Source of the DNA: Virgisporangium ochraceum
Lineage (GTDB): Bacteria; Actinomycetota; Actinomycetes; Mycobacteriales; Micromonosporaceae
NCBI RefSeq assembly: GCF_016863655.1
Contig: NZ_BOPH01000021.1
Location: 26,041-90,040 of the forward strand
Direction of reading: 5' to 3'
Length of the DNA stretch: 64,000 nucleotides
Below are positions 1 through 7,504 of the stretch, piece after piece (within the stretch, counting starts at the first letter, position 1; each line of letters starts with the position of its first letter). Position numbers and translations under genes: made by a program. A model generated the notes under the pieces. It was not told where the DNA came from. It was given only the letters and a program-made list of their open reading frames with translations, and made no database searches.

Positions 1-76
1 GACCGGTGAGCGAAGCCGTCTAGGCGGAAACCCGCAAACCCGCTCGAAGCAGTCCGTAATCTACCTATCGTGAGCC

Positions 77-1273
77 GTGGCCTCTGATCCGATTCTCGGT
101 GCCGCGCTACCGGTGCACGTCGGGCGGCAGCCGATCTACCACCGCACCGGCGACGTGGCGGCCTACGAACTGCTGTTCCGGGCCGATGCCCGCTCGGTCG
201 ACGCGACCGACCGCGGCAGCTTCGCGACCAGCCAGGTGATCGTCACCGCGTTCAGCGACTTCGGGGTGGCCGGGCTGTGCGGCACCCACCCGTGCTTCGT
301 CAACGTCACCCGCGAGTTCCTCGTCGGCGACCTGCCGCTGCCGTTCGAGGCCGACCGGGTCGGCATCGAGGTGCTCTCCGACATCGAGGTCGACGACGCC
401 GTCCGCGAGGGCGTGGCGGCGTTGTCGCGGCGCGGCTACCAGATCGCGGTGGACCAGAGCGGCACCGACCCCGGCCAGGAGGCGCTGCTCCCCTACGCCA
501 CCCACGCCAAGATCGACATGCTGGTGGACGACGAGGCGACCATCAACATCGCGCTGCTGCGGTGCGCGCAGTACCCGAACGTCCAGCTGATCGCGGAGCG
601 GCTGGAAACGCGGGAGGCCGTGGACACCGCCACGGCCCTGGGGTTCCAACTGCTGCAGGGCCACGCTCTCGGGCGTCCCCACGCGTTGAACGCCACCGCG
701 CTCGGACCGCTGCGCCTGCGCCGGATCCAGCTGCTCGTCGAGCTGAACCGCTCGGACATCGACCTGGACCGGGTCGTGTCGATGGTGCAGACCGACCCGG
801 GCCTGGCGCTGCGGGTGCTGCGGCTGGTCAACTCGGCCGCCAGCGGCACCCGCCGCACCGTGTCGTCGATCGCCGAGGCCGTGATGCTGCTCGGCACCCG
901 GCAGCTGCAGCAGTGGGTCACCCTGATGGTGATCGCCGACATCACCGAGGGCGACGAGGCCGCGCTGACCGCCGCCGCCACCCACGCCCGGCTGTGCCGC
1001 CTGGTCGCCGAGCGCAACCGGATCAACGGCGACACCGCGTTCACGGCCGGCCTGCTGACCGCGGTCAGCGACCTGTTCGGGCTGCCGGTCGCCGACCTGT
1101 CCGCGGAGCTGCCGCTGGCCGAGGAGCTGCGCACCGCGCTGATCGACGGGACCGGTCCGCTCGCCGAGGTGCTCGAACTCGTGCAGGCCTACCGCGCCGG
1201 CTACACGTTCGACGTCGGGATCACCGCCGACATGCTCGACGCGATCCGCTGGAGCAACATGGTGCCGACGTAG
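77..1273 (+). CDS. EAL-HDOD (YuxH-like) signalling protein
   Basis: 398 aa, GTG start. Residues about 15-215 resemble an EAL domain and about 220-390 an HDOD domain, the order of YuxH-type proteins. The EAL signature reads YELLFR instead of E-A-L, and the usual DDFG metal motif reads DQSG, so cyclic-di-GMP hydrolysis is unlikely. The HDOD part (TDPGLALRVLRLVNSA, AVMLLGTRQLQQWV) is typical of this HD-related domain, which lacks a catalytic HD pair. It is probably a cytoplasmic signalling or scaffold protein. A CBS-domain gene follows 59 nt downstream. Partner and signal cannot be read from the sequence. Confidence 0.8.
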   Translation: MASDPILGAALPVHVGRQPIYHRTGDVAAYELLFRADARSVDATDRGSFATSQVIVTAFSDFGVAGLCGTHPCFVNVTREFLVGDLPLPFEADRVGIEVLSDIEVDDAVREGVAALSRRGYQIAVDQSGTDPGQEALLPYATHAKIDMLVDDEATINIALLRCAQYPNVQLIAERLETREAVDTATALGFQLLQGHALGRPHALNATALGPLRLRRIQLLVELNRSDIDLDRVVSMVQTDPGLALRVLRLVNSAASGTRRTVSSIAEAVMLLGTRQLQQWVTLMVIADITEGDEAALTAAATHARLCRLVAERNRINGDTAFTAGLLTAVSDLFGLPVADLSAELPLAEELRTALIDGTGPLAEVLELVQAYRAGYTFDVGITADMLDAIRWSNMVPT

Positions 1274-1332
1274 GCGTATGGATGCCTCCGTGCGGGGTAG
1301 GGCCGTCGGGAACAGACCGAAAGGAGACGACC

Positions 1333-1749
1333 ATGCCGACCGCACGGGAGATCATGACGGCCGACGCGACCTGCGTCGGCGAGACCGAGAACGTGCTCGA
1401 AGCAGCCCGCAAGATGGCCGATCTGGGGGTCGGGTCGCTACCGATCTGCGGAACCGACAACCGCCTCAAGGGCATGCTGACCGACCGCGACATCGTGGTG
1501 AAGGTGCTCGCCCAGGGCAAGGATCCGGGCAGCTGCACCGCGTCGGAGCTCGCGCAGGGCAAGCCGGTCACCATCGGGGCCGACGACGACGCCAAGGAGA
1601 TCCTGCGCACGATGGCCCAGCACAAGGTGCGGCGGCTGCCGGTGATCGACGGGCATCAGCTCGTCGGCATCGTCGCGGTGGCCGACGTGGCCCGGGCGCT
1701 GCCGGACAACCCGGTCGGCGACCTCATCGACGCGATCTCCGAGAACTGA
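1333..1749 (+). CDS. Tandem CBS-domain protein
   Basis: 138 aa, ATG start preceded by a good Shine-Dalgarno (AAGGAG at 1321). Two CBS repeats (about residues 5-60 and 70-130; TDRDIVVKVLAQG and GIVAVADVARAL) fill the whole protein, as in stand-alone actinobacterial CBS proteins such as the hypoxic response protein family. Such proteins bind adenine nucleotides; the ligand here is unknown. A strong 13-bp-stem hairpin follows the stop codon, so this gene probably ends a transcription unit. Confidence 0.85.
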   Translation: MPTAREIMTADATCVGETENVLEAARKMADLGVGSLPICGTDNRLKGMLTDRDIVVKVLAQGKDPGSCTASELAQGKPVTIGADDDAKEILRTMAQHKVRRLPVIDGHQLVGIVAVADVARALPDNPVGDLIDAISEN

Positions 1750-1755
1750 ACCGCC

Positions 1756-1785
1756 GCGGTGGGACCCCGCACGGGGTCCCACCGC
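1756..1785 (+). terminator. Strong hairpin after the CBS gene
   Basis: GCGGTGGGACCCC pairs perfectly over 13 bp with GGGGTCCCACCGC around a GCAC loop. There is no long T-tract, as is common for actinobacterial terminators. Its position 6 nt after the CBS stop argues that the next gene does not start within it. Confidence 0.7.
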
Positions 1786-1824
1786 TCTTCTCAACTGTGT
1801 GCCCGCCGAGCCGATCAGGTCTCC

Positions 1825-3093
1825 GTGGTGACGCTCTTCAGGCGCGACTCCCCCGAGGGGACCCCCGGGCCGGTCGACGGCGTGCCGGTGGACCGCGTCG
1901 TGGCCGAACGCCTCGTCACCGCGCACTTCCAGCCGATCGTCCACCTCGACACGCGGGAGGTCGTCGCGTTCGAGGCGCTGGCCCGCGGTCCCGCCGGCAC
2001 CGTGCTGGAGCGGCCCGACGCGTTGTTCGCCGCCGCCGGGAACGCCGGGCTCGCCTGGGAACTGGACACGATCGCGCGGGTGGCCGCGTTCCGCGCCGCG
2101 CTCGATGCCGACCTGCACCCGTCGACGTCGTTGTTCGTCAACGCCGATCCCGCGAGCGTCGGCCGGCCGGTGCCGCCGGAGCTGGTGTCGACGCTCGCCG
2201 AGGCGCTCAGCCGGCTGCGGGTCTTCCTCGACATTTCCGAGCGCGCGCTCGGCTCCAGCCCGGCGGCGACGCTCGTCGGCATCGAGCGCGCGCGCTCGAC
2301 CGGCTGGGGCATCTCGCTGGACAACGTCGGCCTCACCGCCGACTCGCTGGCGCTCATGCCGTTCGCGCGGCCCGATGTGGTCAAGGTCGACGTGTCGCTC
2401 CTTCAGGGTGACGGGCACCAGCGCGCTCCGCGCGTGCTCGGCGCGGTGACCGCCCACCGCGAGCGCACCGGAGCGGTGACCCTGGCCTCGGGCATCGAGA
2501 ACGCGGAGCACGTGCGGCTGGCCCGCGCCCTCGGCGCCACCTACGGACAGGGCTTCCTGTTCGGCCGGCCGGCACCGCTGCCCACCCGCACCCGCAACCC
2601 GGTGCACCCGCTGCCGCTGATCGACAGCCTGCAACAGGTGGAGGCCGACGACACGCCGTTCCGGGTGGCGTGCGGCAACGGGCGTCCCGCGCTGGCCTCG
2701 CGCGCGGTGGTCGAGGCGCTCGCCGACGACCTCGAGCAGCGCGCCGCGCTCGACCAGGACCCGCCGGTGTTCCTCGCCTGCCTCCCCGCGCCGCACCTCA
2801 TGTCGGGCAACCCGCTGGCGTTCCTCGAGGTGATCGCCCGCAGCGCCTCGTTCGCCGCCGCGCTGTGCGCCGAGCCGCCGCGGCACCCCGTCGCCGGCGC
2901 GCACGTGCAGGCGCTGGACAACGGCGACCCGCTGCGCGGCGAGTGGGTGACCATCGTCATCGACCCGCACCGCGCGGTGCTGCTGGCCGCCCGCGGCGAC
3001 GACGAGGACGGATCGCTGGCCTACCGCCTCACGTTCGACCGCGCGGTGGTGGTGCGGGCCGCGCGCATCCTCATGCGCCGCATTACGACATGA
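1825..3093 (+). CDS. EAL-DICT domain protein with degraded EAL site
   Basis: About 422 aa from GTG 1825 (1828 is equally possible). The frame is open from 1759, but that region lies in the terminator hairpin. Residues about 25-260 form an EAL domain with an intact FEALAR motif. The DDFG metal motif reads LDNVG, and the AEGVE motif that carries the general base reads ASGIE, so both catalytic centres are altered. The C-terminal about 160 aa look like a DICT sensory domain, a known actinobacterial and cyanobacterial pairing. It is probably a cyclic-di-GMP binding or regulatory protein. Its 3' end overlaps the convergent ferredoxin gene by 11 nt. Confidence 0.72.
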   Translation: MVTLFRRDSPEGTPGPVDGVPVDRVVAERLVTAHFQPIVHLDTREVVAFEALARGPAGTVLERPDALFAAAGNAGLAWELDTIARVAAFRAALDADLHPSTSLFVNADPASVGRPVPPELVSTLAEALSRLRVFLDISERALGSSPAATLVGIERARSTGWGISLDNVGLTADSLALMPFARPDVVKVDVSLLQGDGHQRAPRVLGAVTAHRERTGAVTLASGIENAEHVRLARALGATYGQGFLFGRPAPLPTRTRNPVHPLPLIDSLQQVEADDTPFRVACGNGRPALASRAVVEALADDLEQRAALDQDPPVFLACLPAPHLMSGNPLAFLEVIARSASFAAALCAEPPRHPVAGAHVQALDNGDPLRGEWVTIVIDPHRAVLLAARGDDEDGSLAYRLTFDRAVVVRAARILMRRITT

Positions 3094-3313
3094 CCCGGTA
3101 AACCTCGAACACGAAGTCGGGACAGACGAGCTGGCACGCCGTGCAGCCGGTGCAGCCCGGGGTCAGCTCCGGGTAGCGGTAGCCGATCTCGTTGACGGCC
3201 TTCGACATGACGAGCACGTTGGGCGGGCAGGCCGCGATGCACAGCTCGCAGCCCTTGCATTTGTCGACGTCGATGACGAGGGTGCCGCGGGAGGTCCGTG
3301 GGGTGTCGGTCAT
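3083..3313 (-). CDS. 2x[4Fe-4S] ferredoxin, delta subunit of 2-oxoacid:ferredoxin oxidoreductase
   Basis: 76 aa. Two complete CxxCxxCxxxCP cluster motifs are visible (CKGCELCIAACP and CTGCTACQLVCP), enough for two [4Fe-4S] clusters. It is the last gene of the operon gamma-alpha-beta-gntR-delta and starts 2 nt after the GntR stop. In VOR/KOR-type enzymes this subunit carries electrons from the TPP site to an external ferredoxin. The separate delta gene is the usual layout of four-subunit enzymes. Putting it after a regulator gene is unusual. Confidence 0.88.
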   Translation of the reverse strand: MTDTPRTSRGTLVIDVDKCKGCELCIAACPPNVLVMSKAVNEIGYRYPELTPGCTGCTACQLVCPDFVFEVYRVMS

Positions 3314-3315
3314 CG

Positions 3316-4005
3316 TCAGCCTCCGGGCTCTGTCTCGTCCGGCTCGTCCGGCTCGTCCGGCGGGAAGACGCCCCGCCGGCGGAGGGCGGCGACCGCGTTG
3401 GTCGCCGTCATGTCGATGTGGTCGAGGGCGGCCCGGCCGGCGGCCTCCGGGTCGCCGGCTCGCAGCGCGTCGAACTCGACCCGCAGCGCGGCGCGCTCGT
3501 CCTGCAGCGCGTCCTCGATGGCGAAGCGGGCCGCGGCGGGCACCAGGCCGCTGAACGTGCGCAGCAGCGCCCGCAGGTGGTTTCCGGCCGACGAGACGTT
3601 CACGACGCGGCGGAACTCGCGGGCCAGCCGTTCGAACTCGTCCACCGTGGACGCCCTCTGCAGGGCGTCGTCGAGCTTCTCCAGCGACTCCAGCACCCCG
3701 GGGTCGCCCTTCGCCGCGGCCCGGCGGTTCGTCAGGGCGCTCAGCATGCCGTAGAGCTCGAAGGCCTCGAAGACCGTGGCGGCGTCGAACCCGGCGACGA
3801 ACGCGCCGCGGTAGTGCGGCATCCGCACGAGGCCGTCGCGTTCCAGCGACATCAGCCCCTCGCGCACCGGCACCCGGCTCACGCCCAACGTGGTGGCGAT
3901 GCCGTCGATGTCGATGCGGTCGCCGGTGCGCAGCGTGCCATCGAACAACAGGCCGAGGATGTGGTCGGCGACCGCCTCGCTCGTCTTCGTGCGTACCAAC
4001 GTCAT
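3316..4005 (-). CDS. GntR-family (FCD/FadR subgroup) transcriptional regulator
   Basis: 229 aa, start ATG 4005 overlapping the beta-subunit stop (ATGA). A winged HTH (about residues 5-70, TLGVSRVPVREGLMSLERDGLVRM) is followed by an all-helical FCD ligand domain (about 80-215). FCD regulators usually sense organic acids. The gene lies inside the oxidoreductase operon, so autoregulation of the operon is the simple reading. The candidate operator is the 22-bp imperfect palindrome at 6368-6389 upstream of the first gene. The 261-codon reading from 4101 would run deep into the beta gene and is rejected. Confidence 0.85.
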   Translation of the reverse strand: MTLVRTKTSEAVADHILGLLFDGTLRTGDRIDIDGIATTLGVSRVPVREGLMSLERDGLVRMPHYRGAFVAGFDAATVFEAFELYGMLSALTNRRAAAKGDPGVLESLEKLDDALQRASTVDEFERLAREFRRVVNVSSAGNHLRALLRTFSGLVPAAARFAIEDALQDERAALRVEFDALRAGDPEAAGRAALDHIDMTATNAVAALRRRGVFPPDEPDEPDETEPGG

Positions 4006-4769
4006 GGGGTCACCAGTTCGCCGATGGGATAGGCCTGCTCCATCGTGCCGCCCTGGTAGTTGGCGCCCTCCGCCGCGGGTACGAACCAGCCGGTCGGGCA
4101 CATCGTCAGGATCTCGACGAGACCGAAGCCCTTACCGGCCAGCTGGACCTCGAACGCCTTGCGCAGCATGCGTTTGGTCTGCGCGACGCCGGCGGCCGTG
4201 GAGACCGCCGCCCGCGCCACGTACGCGGTGCCGCGCAGCTTCGCCACCAGATCCGCCACCGGCACCGGGAAGCCGTGCGTCTCCGCGTCGCGGCCCTCGA
4301 GGCTGGTCTTGGTGCGCTGGCCGATCACGGTGGTGGCCGTCTGCTGGCCGCCGGTGTCGCCGAACACGCCGTTGTTGAGCATCACGCAGGTGATCTTCTC
4401 GCCGCGGGCGGCCGCGTGCAGCACCTCCTGCAGTCCCTCGTTGGCCATGTCGCCGTCGCCCTGCAGCGTGAAGACCGCCGTGTCCGGCCGCATCCGCTTG
4501 ATGCCCGTGGCGCAGGCCGGCGCGCGCCCGTGCAGGCACTGGAGGACGTCGACGTCCATGATGCGCACGAAGCTGCCGTAGCAGCCGTGCCCGACCACCC
4601 CGATCGTGCGCTGCACGATGTCGAGGTCCTGGAGCACCTCCAGCAGCACCCGCAGCGCCACCGGCTCGCCGCAGCCCGGGCACAACGAGTGCTCCCCGAG
4701 CAGCAGCGACGGCTTCGCCGCAGCGACCAGGCGGCCGCCGGTCGGCGGTTGGCTGGTGTCGATCGTCAT
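4002..4769 (-). CDS. 2-oxoacid:ferredoxin oxidoreductase, beta (TPP) subunit
   Basis: 255 aa, ATG 4769 overlapping the alpha stop by ATGA. The N-terminal CPGCGEP motif and the TPP/Mg signature (GDGDMANEG followed by NNGVFGDTGGQ) are those of VorA/KorB-type beta subunits. With the alpha and gamma subunits it should oxidise a 2-oxoacid (branched-chain 2-oxoacid or 2-oxoglutarate class) to the acyl-CoA and CO2, reducing ferredoxin. Substrate specificity cannot be fixed from motifs. Reading from 4994 is a wrong-frame extension. Confidence 0.88.
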   Translation of the reverse strand: MTIDTSQPPTGGRLVAAAKPSLLLGEHSLCPGCGEPVALRVLLEVLQDLDIVQRTIGVVGHGCYGSFVRIMDVDVLQCLHGRAPACATGIKRMRPDTAVFTLQGDGDMANEGLQEVLHAAARGEKITCVMLNNGVFGDTGGQQTATTVIGQRTKTSLEGRDAETHGFPVPVADLVAKLRGTAYVARAAVSTAAGVAQTKRMLRKAFEVQLAGKGFGLVEILTMCPTGWFVPAAEGANYQGGTMEQAYPIGELVTP

Positions 4770-5824
4770 TCGCTGCCTCCCAGGATCAGCCGGCGGATCA
4801 CGGGCGCGTCGAGGAGTTCCCCGTACGCCAGGCCGGACTCGGCGATGCTGACGCCGCCGATGAACTCCACGACCTCCCGCCGGGCCGCGTGGATGCGGAC
4901 GTCGTCGAGCATCTGGCCGGCGTTCAGCTCGTAGACCAGCACCCGCTTCGCGTTCCGGGTCGCCTCGGTGAGCGCCGCGCCCGGGAACGGCCACAGCGTG
5001 ACGGGCCGGAACCAGCCCACCCGGTGCCCCTCGGCCCGCAGCTCGCGCACCACGTACTCGACGAACTTGGCCGCGCTCCCGAACGCCACCACGACCGTGT
5101 CGGCATCGTCCACATCGGACTGTTCGTGCCGCTGCTCGGCGTCACCGATGGTCTGGAACTTGCTGGCGATGGCCCGCCAGTGCCGATCGGGGCCCGGCCC
5201 CGGATCGGTGGCCTTGCCCATCGCCCAGGTCCAGATCTGGCGCGACCGGCCGGTGCCGCCGCCGCTGCCGTCGAGCGCCCAGTCCTTCGGCGGCAGCGGC
5301 CCGAAGTCCCGCCGTTCGACGTGGACGCCGACGCGCGTCTGCGCGAGCAGCGGGTCGCCGTACAGGATCACCGGCGCGCGGTACCGGTCGGCGAGGTGGA
5401 ACAGCAGCTGCGTGTGCTCCACGGCCTCGGGAACGTCCTTGGGCGCCAGCGTGACCGTGCGGTAGTCGCCCCAGCCGCCGCCGCGGGTGCACTGGAAGTA
5501 GTCCTGCTGGTTGCGGGCCATGTTGAACACGACCATCGGCGTCTCGTTGAGGGCGGCCTCCGCGATCGCCTCCTGCATCAGCGCGATCCCCTGCCCGCAC
5601 GAGCCGGTGGCCGCGCGCGCTCCGGTGGCCGCCGCGCCGATCGCCATGTTGACGCCCTCGATCTCGCTCTCGGCGTTGATGAAGACGCCGCCGGCGGCGG
5701 GCAGCTTGTGGGACATGTTCTCCAGCAGCCCGGTGAACGGCGACATCGGGTAGCCGGCGAAGAACCGGCACCCGGCGGCGATCGCCGACTCGGCGATGGC
5801 GGCGGATCCTTCAAGCAGTTCCAT
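4766..5824 (-). CDS. 2-oxoacid:ferredoxin oxidoreductase, alpha subunit
   Basis: 352 aa. The N-terminal pyrimidine-binding domain (EGSAAIAESAIAAGCRFFAGYPMSP, EIEGVNMAIGAAATGARAATGSCG) and the C-terminal transketolase-like domain (VVVAFGSAAKFVEYVVRELRAEG) are typical of VorB/KorA. It overlaps gamma by 14 nt and beta by 4 nt, so the subunits are translated together. An obligate ferredoxin-linked enzyme in an otherwise aerobic steroid-degrading neighbourhood would generate acyl-CoA plus low-potential electrons. Branched-chain keto acids are a plausible substrate, but this is inference. Confidence 0.88.
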   Translation of the reverse strand: MELLEGSAAIAESAIAAGCRFFAGYPMSPFTGLLENMSHKLPAAGGVFINAESEIEGVNMAIGAAATGARAATGSCGQGIALMQEAIAEAALNETPMVVFNMARNQQDYFQCTRGGGWGDYRTVTLAPKDVPEAVEHTQLLFHLADRYRAPVILYGDPLLAQTRVGVHVERRDFGPLPPKDWALDGSGGGTGRSRQIWTWAMGKATDPGPGPDRHWRAIASKFQTIGDAEQRHEQSDVDDADTVVVAFGSAAKFVEYVVRELRAEGHRVGWFRPVTLWPFPGAALTEATRNAKRVLVYELNAGQMLDDVRIHAARREVVEFIGGVSIAESGLAYGELLDAPVIRRLILGGSE

Positions 5825-6347
5825 GACCTGCCTCCAGGGCCTTTCTGTTGGCGGGCGCGTGCTGCCGGCGGTACGGCGGCAGCAGTTCCTCCATGGCGTC
5901 GGCCAGCGCCTCGGGCGACACCATCCGCGCGACCGCGTTGTACGCGCCCAGCAGCACGAAACCGACCGCCTGCGGCGCGCCGACCGACTTGGCGACGGCG
6001 GTCGCGTCGACGGTGTGTATCTCCATGCCGGCGGGCAGCGCGTCCGGGTCGACGAGCGGGACGTTTGCGATCACCGGGCCGCCCGGCCGCAGCCTCGCCA
6101 GCACCGGTTCGCTGAACCGGTGGTGCGCGACGATCGCTGACCAGGCCGACGCGAGCACCGGCAGCGAGCGCAATGGCTCGTCACCCACGACGACGCTCGC
6201 CTTCGACGGGCCGCCGCGCATCTCGCCGCCGTAGTCGGCCGCGAGCATGGCGTGGTGCCCCTCGCGGGTCGCGGCCAGCGCCAGGGTCTTGGCCAGCAGC
6301 TGGATGCCCTGGCCACCGATGCCGGTGACGATGACCTCGCGCTCCAC
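5811..6347 (-). CDS. 2-oxoacid:ferredoxin oxidoreductase, gamma subunit
   Basis: 178 aa from GTG 6347, chosen because AAGGAGG lies just upstream. The open frame to 6383 would place the start inside the GntR-type operator. The protein begins VEREVIVTGIGGQGIQLLAK, the glycine-rich opening of POR/VOR gamma subunits, and has the DYGGEMRGGPSKASV segment of the family. It is the first gene of the operon and diverges from the alcohol dehydrogenase gene; the two share a 68-nt control region. Confidence 0.88.
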   Translation of the reverse strand: MEREVIVTGIGGQGIQLLAKTLALAATREGHHAMLAADYGGEMRGGPSKASVVVGDEPLRSLPVLASAWSAIVAHHRFSEPVLARLRPGGPVIANVPLVDPDALPAGMEIHTVDATAVAKSVGAPQAVGFVLLGAYNAVARMVSPEALADAMEELLPPYRRQHAPANRKALEAGHGTA

Positions 6348-6367
6348 AGCCCCTCCTTGACTCGGTT

Positions 6368-6389
6368 TAGATATTGAATACAAAATCTA
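6368..6389. promoter_or_regulatory. Candidate GntR operator between oxidoreductase operon and alcohol dehydrogenase
   Basis: A 22-bp palindrome with 18 of 22 symmetric positions (TAGAT.TTG.AT.CAA.ATCTA). It is the only AT-rich patch in the vicinity and sits between the divergent starts at 6347 and 6416. The core TTGTATTCAA suits FCD-type GntR proteins. The regulator encoded at 3316-4005 is the obvious candidate; binding is inferred. Confidence 0.65.
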
Positions 6390-6415
6390 ATCAGCCGGCA
6401 AGAGGGGACCCTGAC

Positions 6416-7504
6416 ATGCGCGCGGCCGTCCTGCACGGGTTCGGGAAGCTGACCGTCGACGAGGTGCCCGATCCGGTGCCCGGCCCCGACGAGGTCGTCG
6501 TCGACGTCACCTGCGTGCAGCCGAGTGTCACCGAGTGCGGGCTGATCCTGGGTGAGCCCATCGCCCTGCACGGACACCTGGCCAGGTCGCTGCGCGCGGG
6601 CCCGGTGCGCTTCGGCGGCCACGAGTTCTGCGGCGTGGTCAGCCACGGCGCCGCCGGGGTTCCGGTGGGAGCGACGGTCACGGCCGTCGAGACCATCCAT
6701 TGTGGACGCTGCGCGGCCTGCCGCCGTTCGCGGCCCGACGCCTGTGCGCGTCCCGACTTCATCGGCTTCACGCGGCCCGGCGCGTTCGCCGAGCGGGTGG
6801 CCGTACCGGCGGCGAGCGTGGTGCCCGTGCCGGCCGGCGTCAGCGCGTCGGCGGCCGCCGCGATCCAGCCGCTGGCCGGCGCCGTCCACGCCCACGCGGA
6901 GGCCGACGTGCGGCCGGGCGAGAGCGTGCTCGTCATCGGCGCCGGCGTGATGGGACTGCTCGCGGTGCAGGTCGCCCGCCACGGCAACGCCGGCGCCGTC
7001 ATCGTGGCCGGACGCAGCCCCGCGAAGCTCGACCTGGCCCGCCGCTTCGGCGCCGACCTCGTCCTGGGCGCCGACGACGACGTCCGGCGGGCCGTGCGCG
7101 AGGCCACCGACGGCATCGGCGCCGACGTGGTCGTCGAGACCGCCGGCGGGCCGCCGGAGGCCGGCCTGGCCGGTTCCGCGACGCTCGACCTGGCCGCCCG
7201 GTGCGTACGCCGCGGCGGGCGGATCGTGATGGTGTCGGTGCTGCCGCAGCGCTTCGAGGCCCCGGTCGGCCTGTTGCGCGAGAAGTCGGTGGCGCTGCTG
7301 CACCCCCGCTCCGGCGCCGGCGGCTACTCCCCCGGCGCCACCGTCTTCGAGTACGCGCTACGCCTGGTCGCCCGCGGCGACGTCGACGTCGAGTCGCTGG
7401 TGACCCACCGGCTCCAGGGGATCGACGCACTGCCCACCGCGGTCGAGATGACCGCGAACAAGGCCGCGCACGGCGCCATCAACCCCGTGCAGGTGTCTCT
7501 CTGA
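6416..7504 (+). CDS. Zinc-dependent MDR alcohol dehydrogenase
   Basis: 362 aa, ATG 6416 after an AAGAGGGG ribosome site. Features are the catalytic-zinc motif GGHEFCG, a four-cysteine structural zinc loop (CGRCAACRRSRPDAC) and the NAD(P) Rossmann glycines (VLVIGAGVMGLLAVQVA). It belongs to the threonine/sorbitol dehydrogenase-like branch of medium-chain dehydrogenases; its substrate is unknown. It is divergent from the oxidoreductase operon and shares the GntR-type operator, so the two are probably co-regulated. The 3' end overlaps the convergent acyl-CoA synthetase by 26 nt. Confidence 0.85.
   Translation: MRAAVLHGFGKLTVDEVPDPVPGPDEVVVDVTCVQPSVTECGLILGEPIALHGHLARSLRAGPVRFGGHEFCGVVSHGAAGVPVGATVTAVETIHCGRCAACRRSRPDACARPDFIGFTRPGAFAERVAVPAASVVPVPAGVSASAAAAIQPLAGAVHAHAEADVRPGESVLVIGAGVMGLLAVQVARHGNAGAVIVAGRSPAKLDLARRFGADLVLGADDDVRRAVREATDGIGADVVVETAGGPPEAGLAGSATLDLAARCVRRGGRIVMVSVLPQRFEAPVGLLREKSVALLHPRSGAGGYSPGATVFEYALRLVARGDVDVESLVTHRLQGIDALPTAVEMTANKAAHGAINPVQVSL

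Noticed and set aside
1438..2970. Long minus-strand open frame of about 510 codons antisense to the CBS and EAL genes
   Set aside because: Composition is His/Arg/Gly/Val-rich with no domain, and it lies opposite clear genes. It is a GC-bias shadow, as are many other long antisense frames here.
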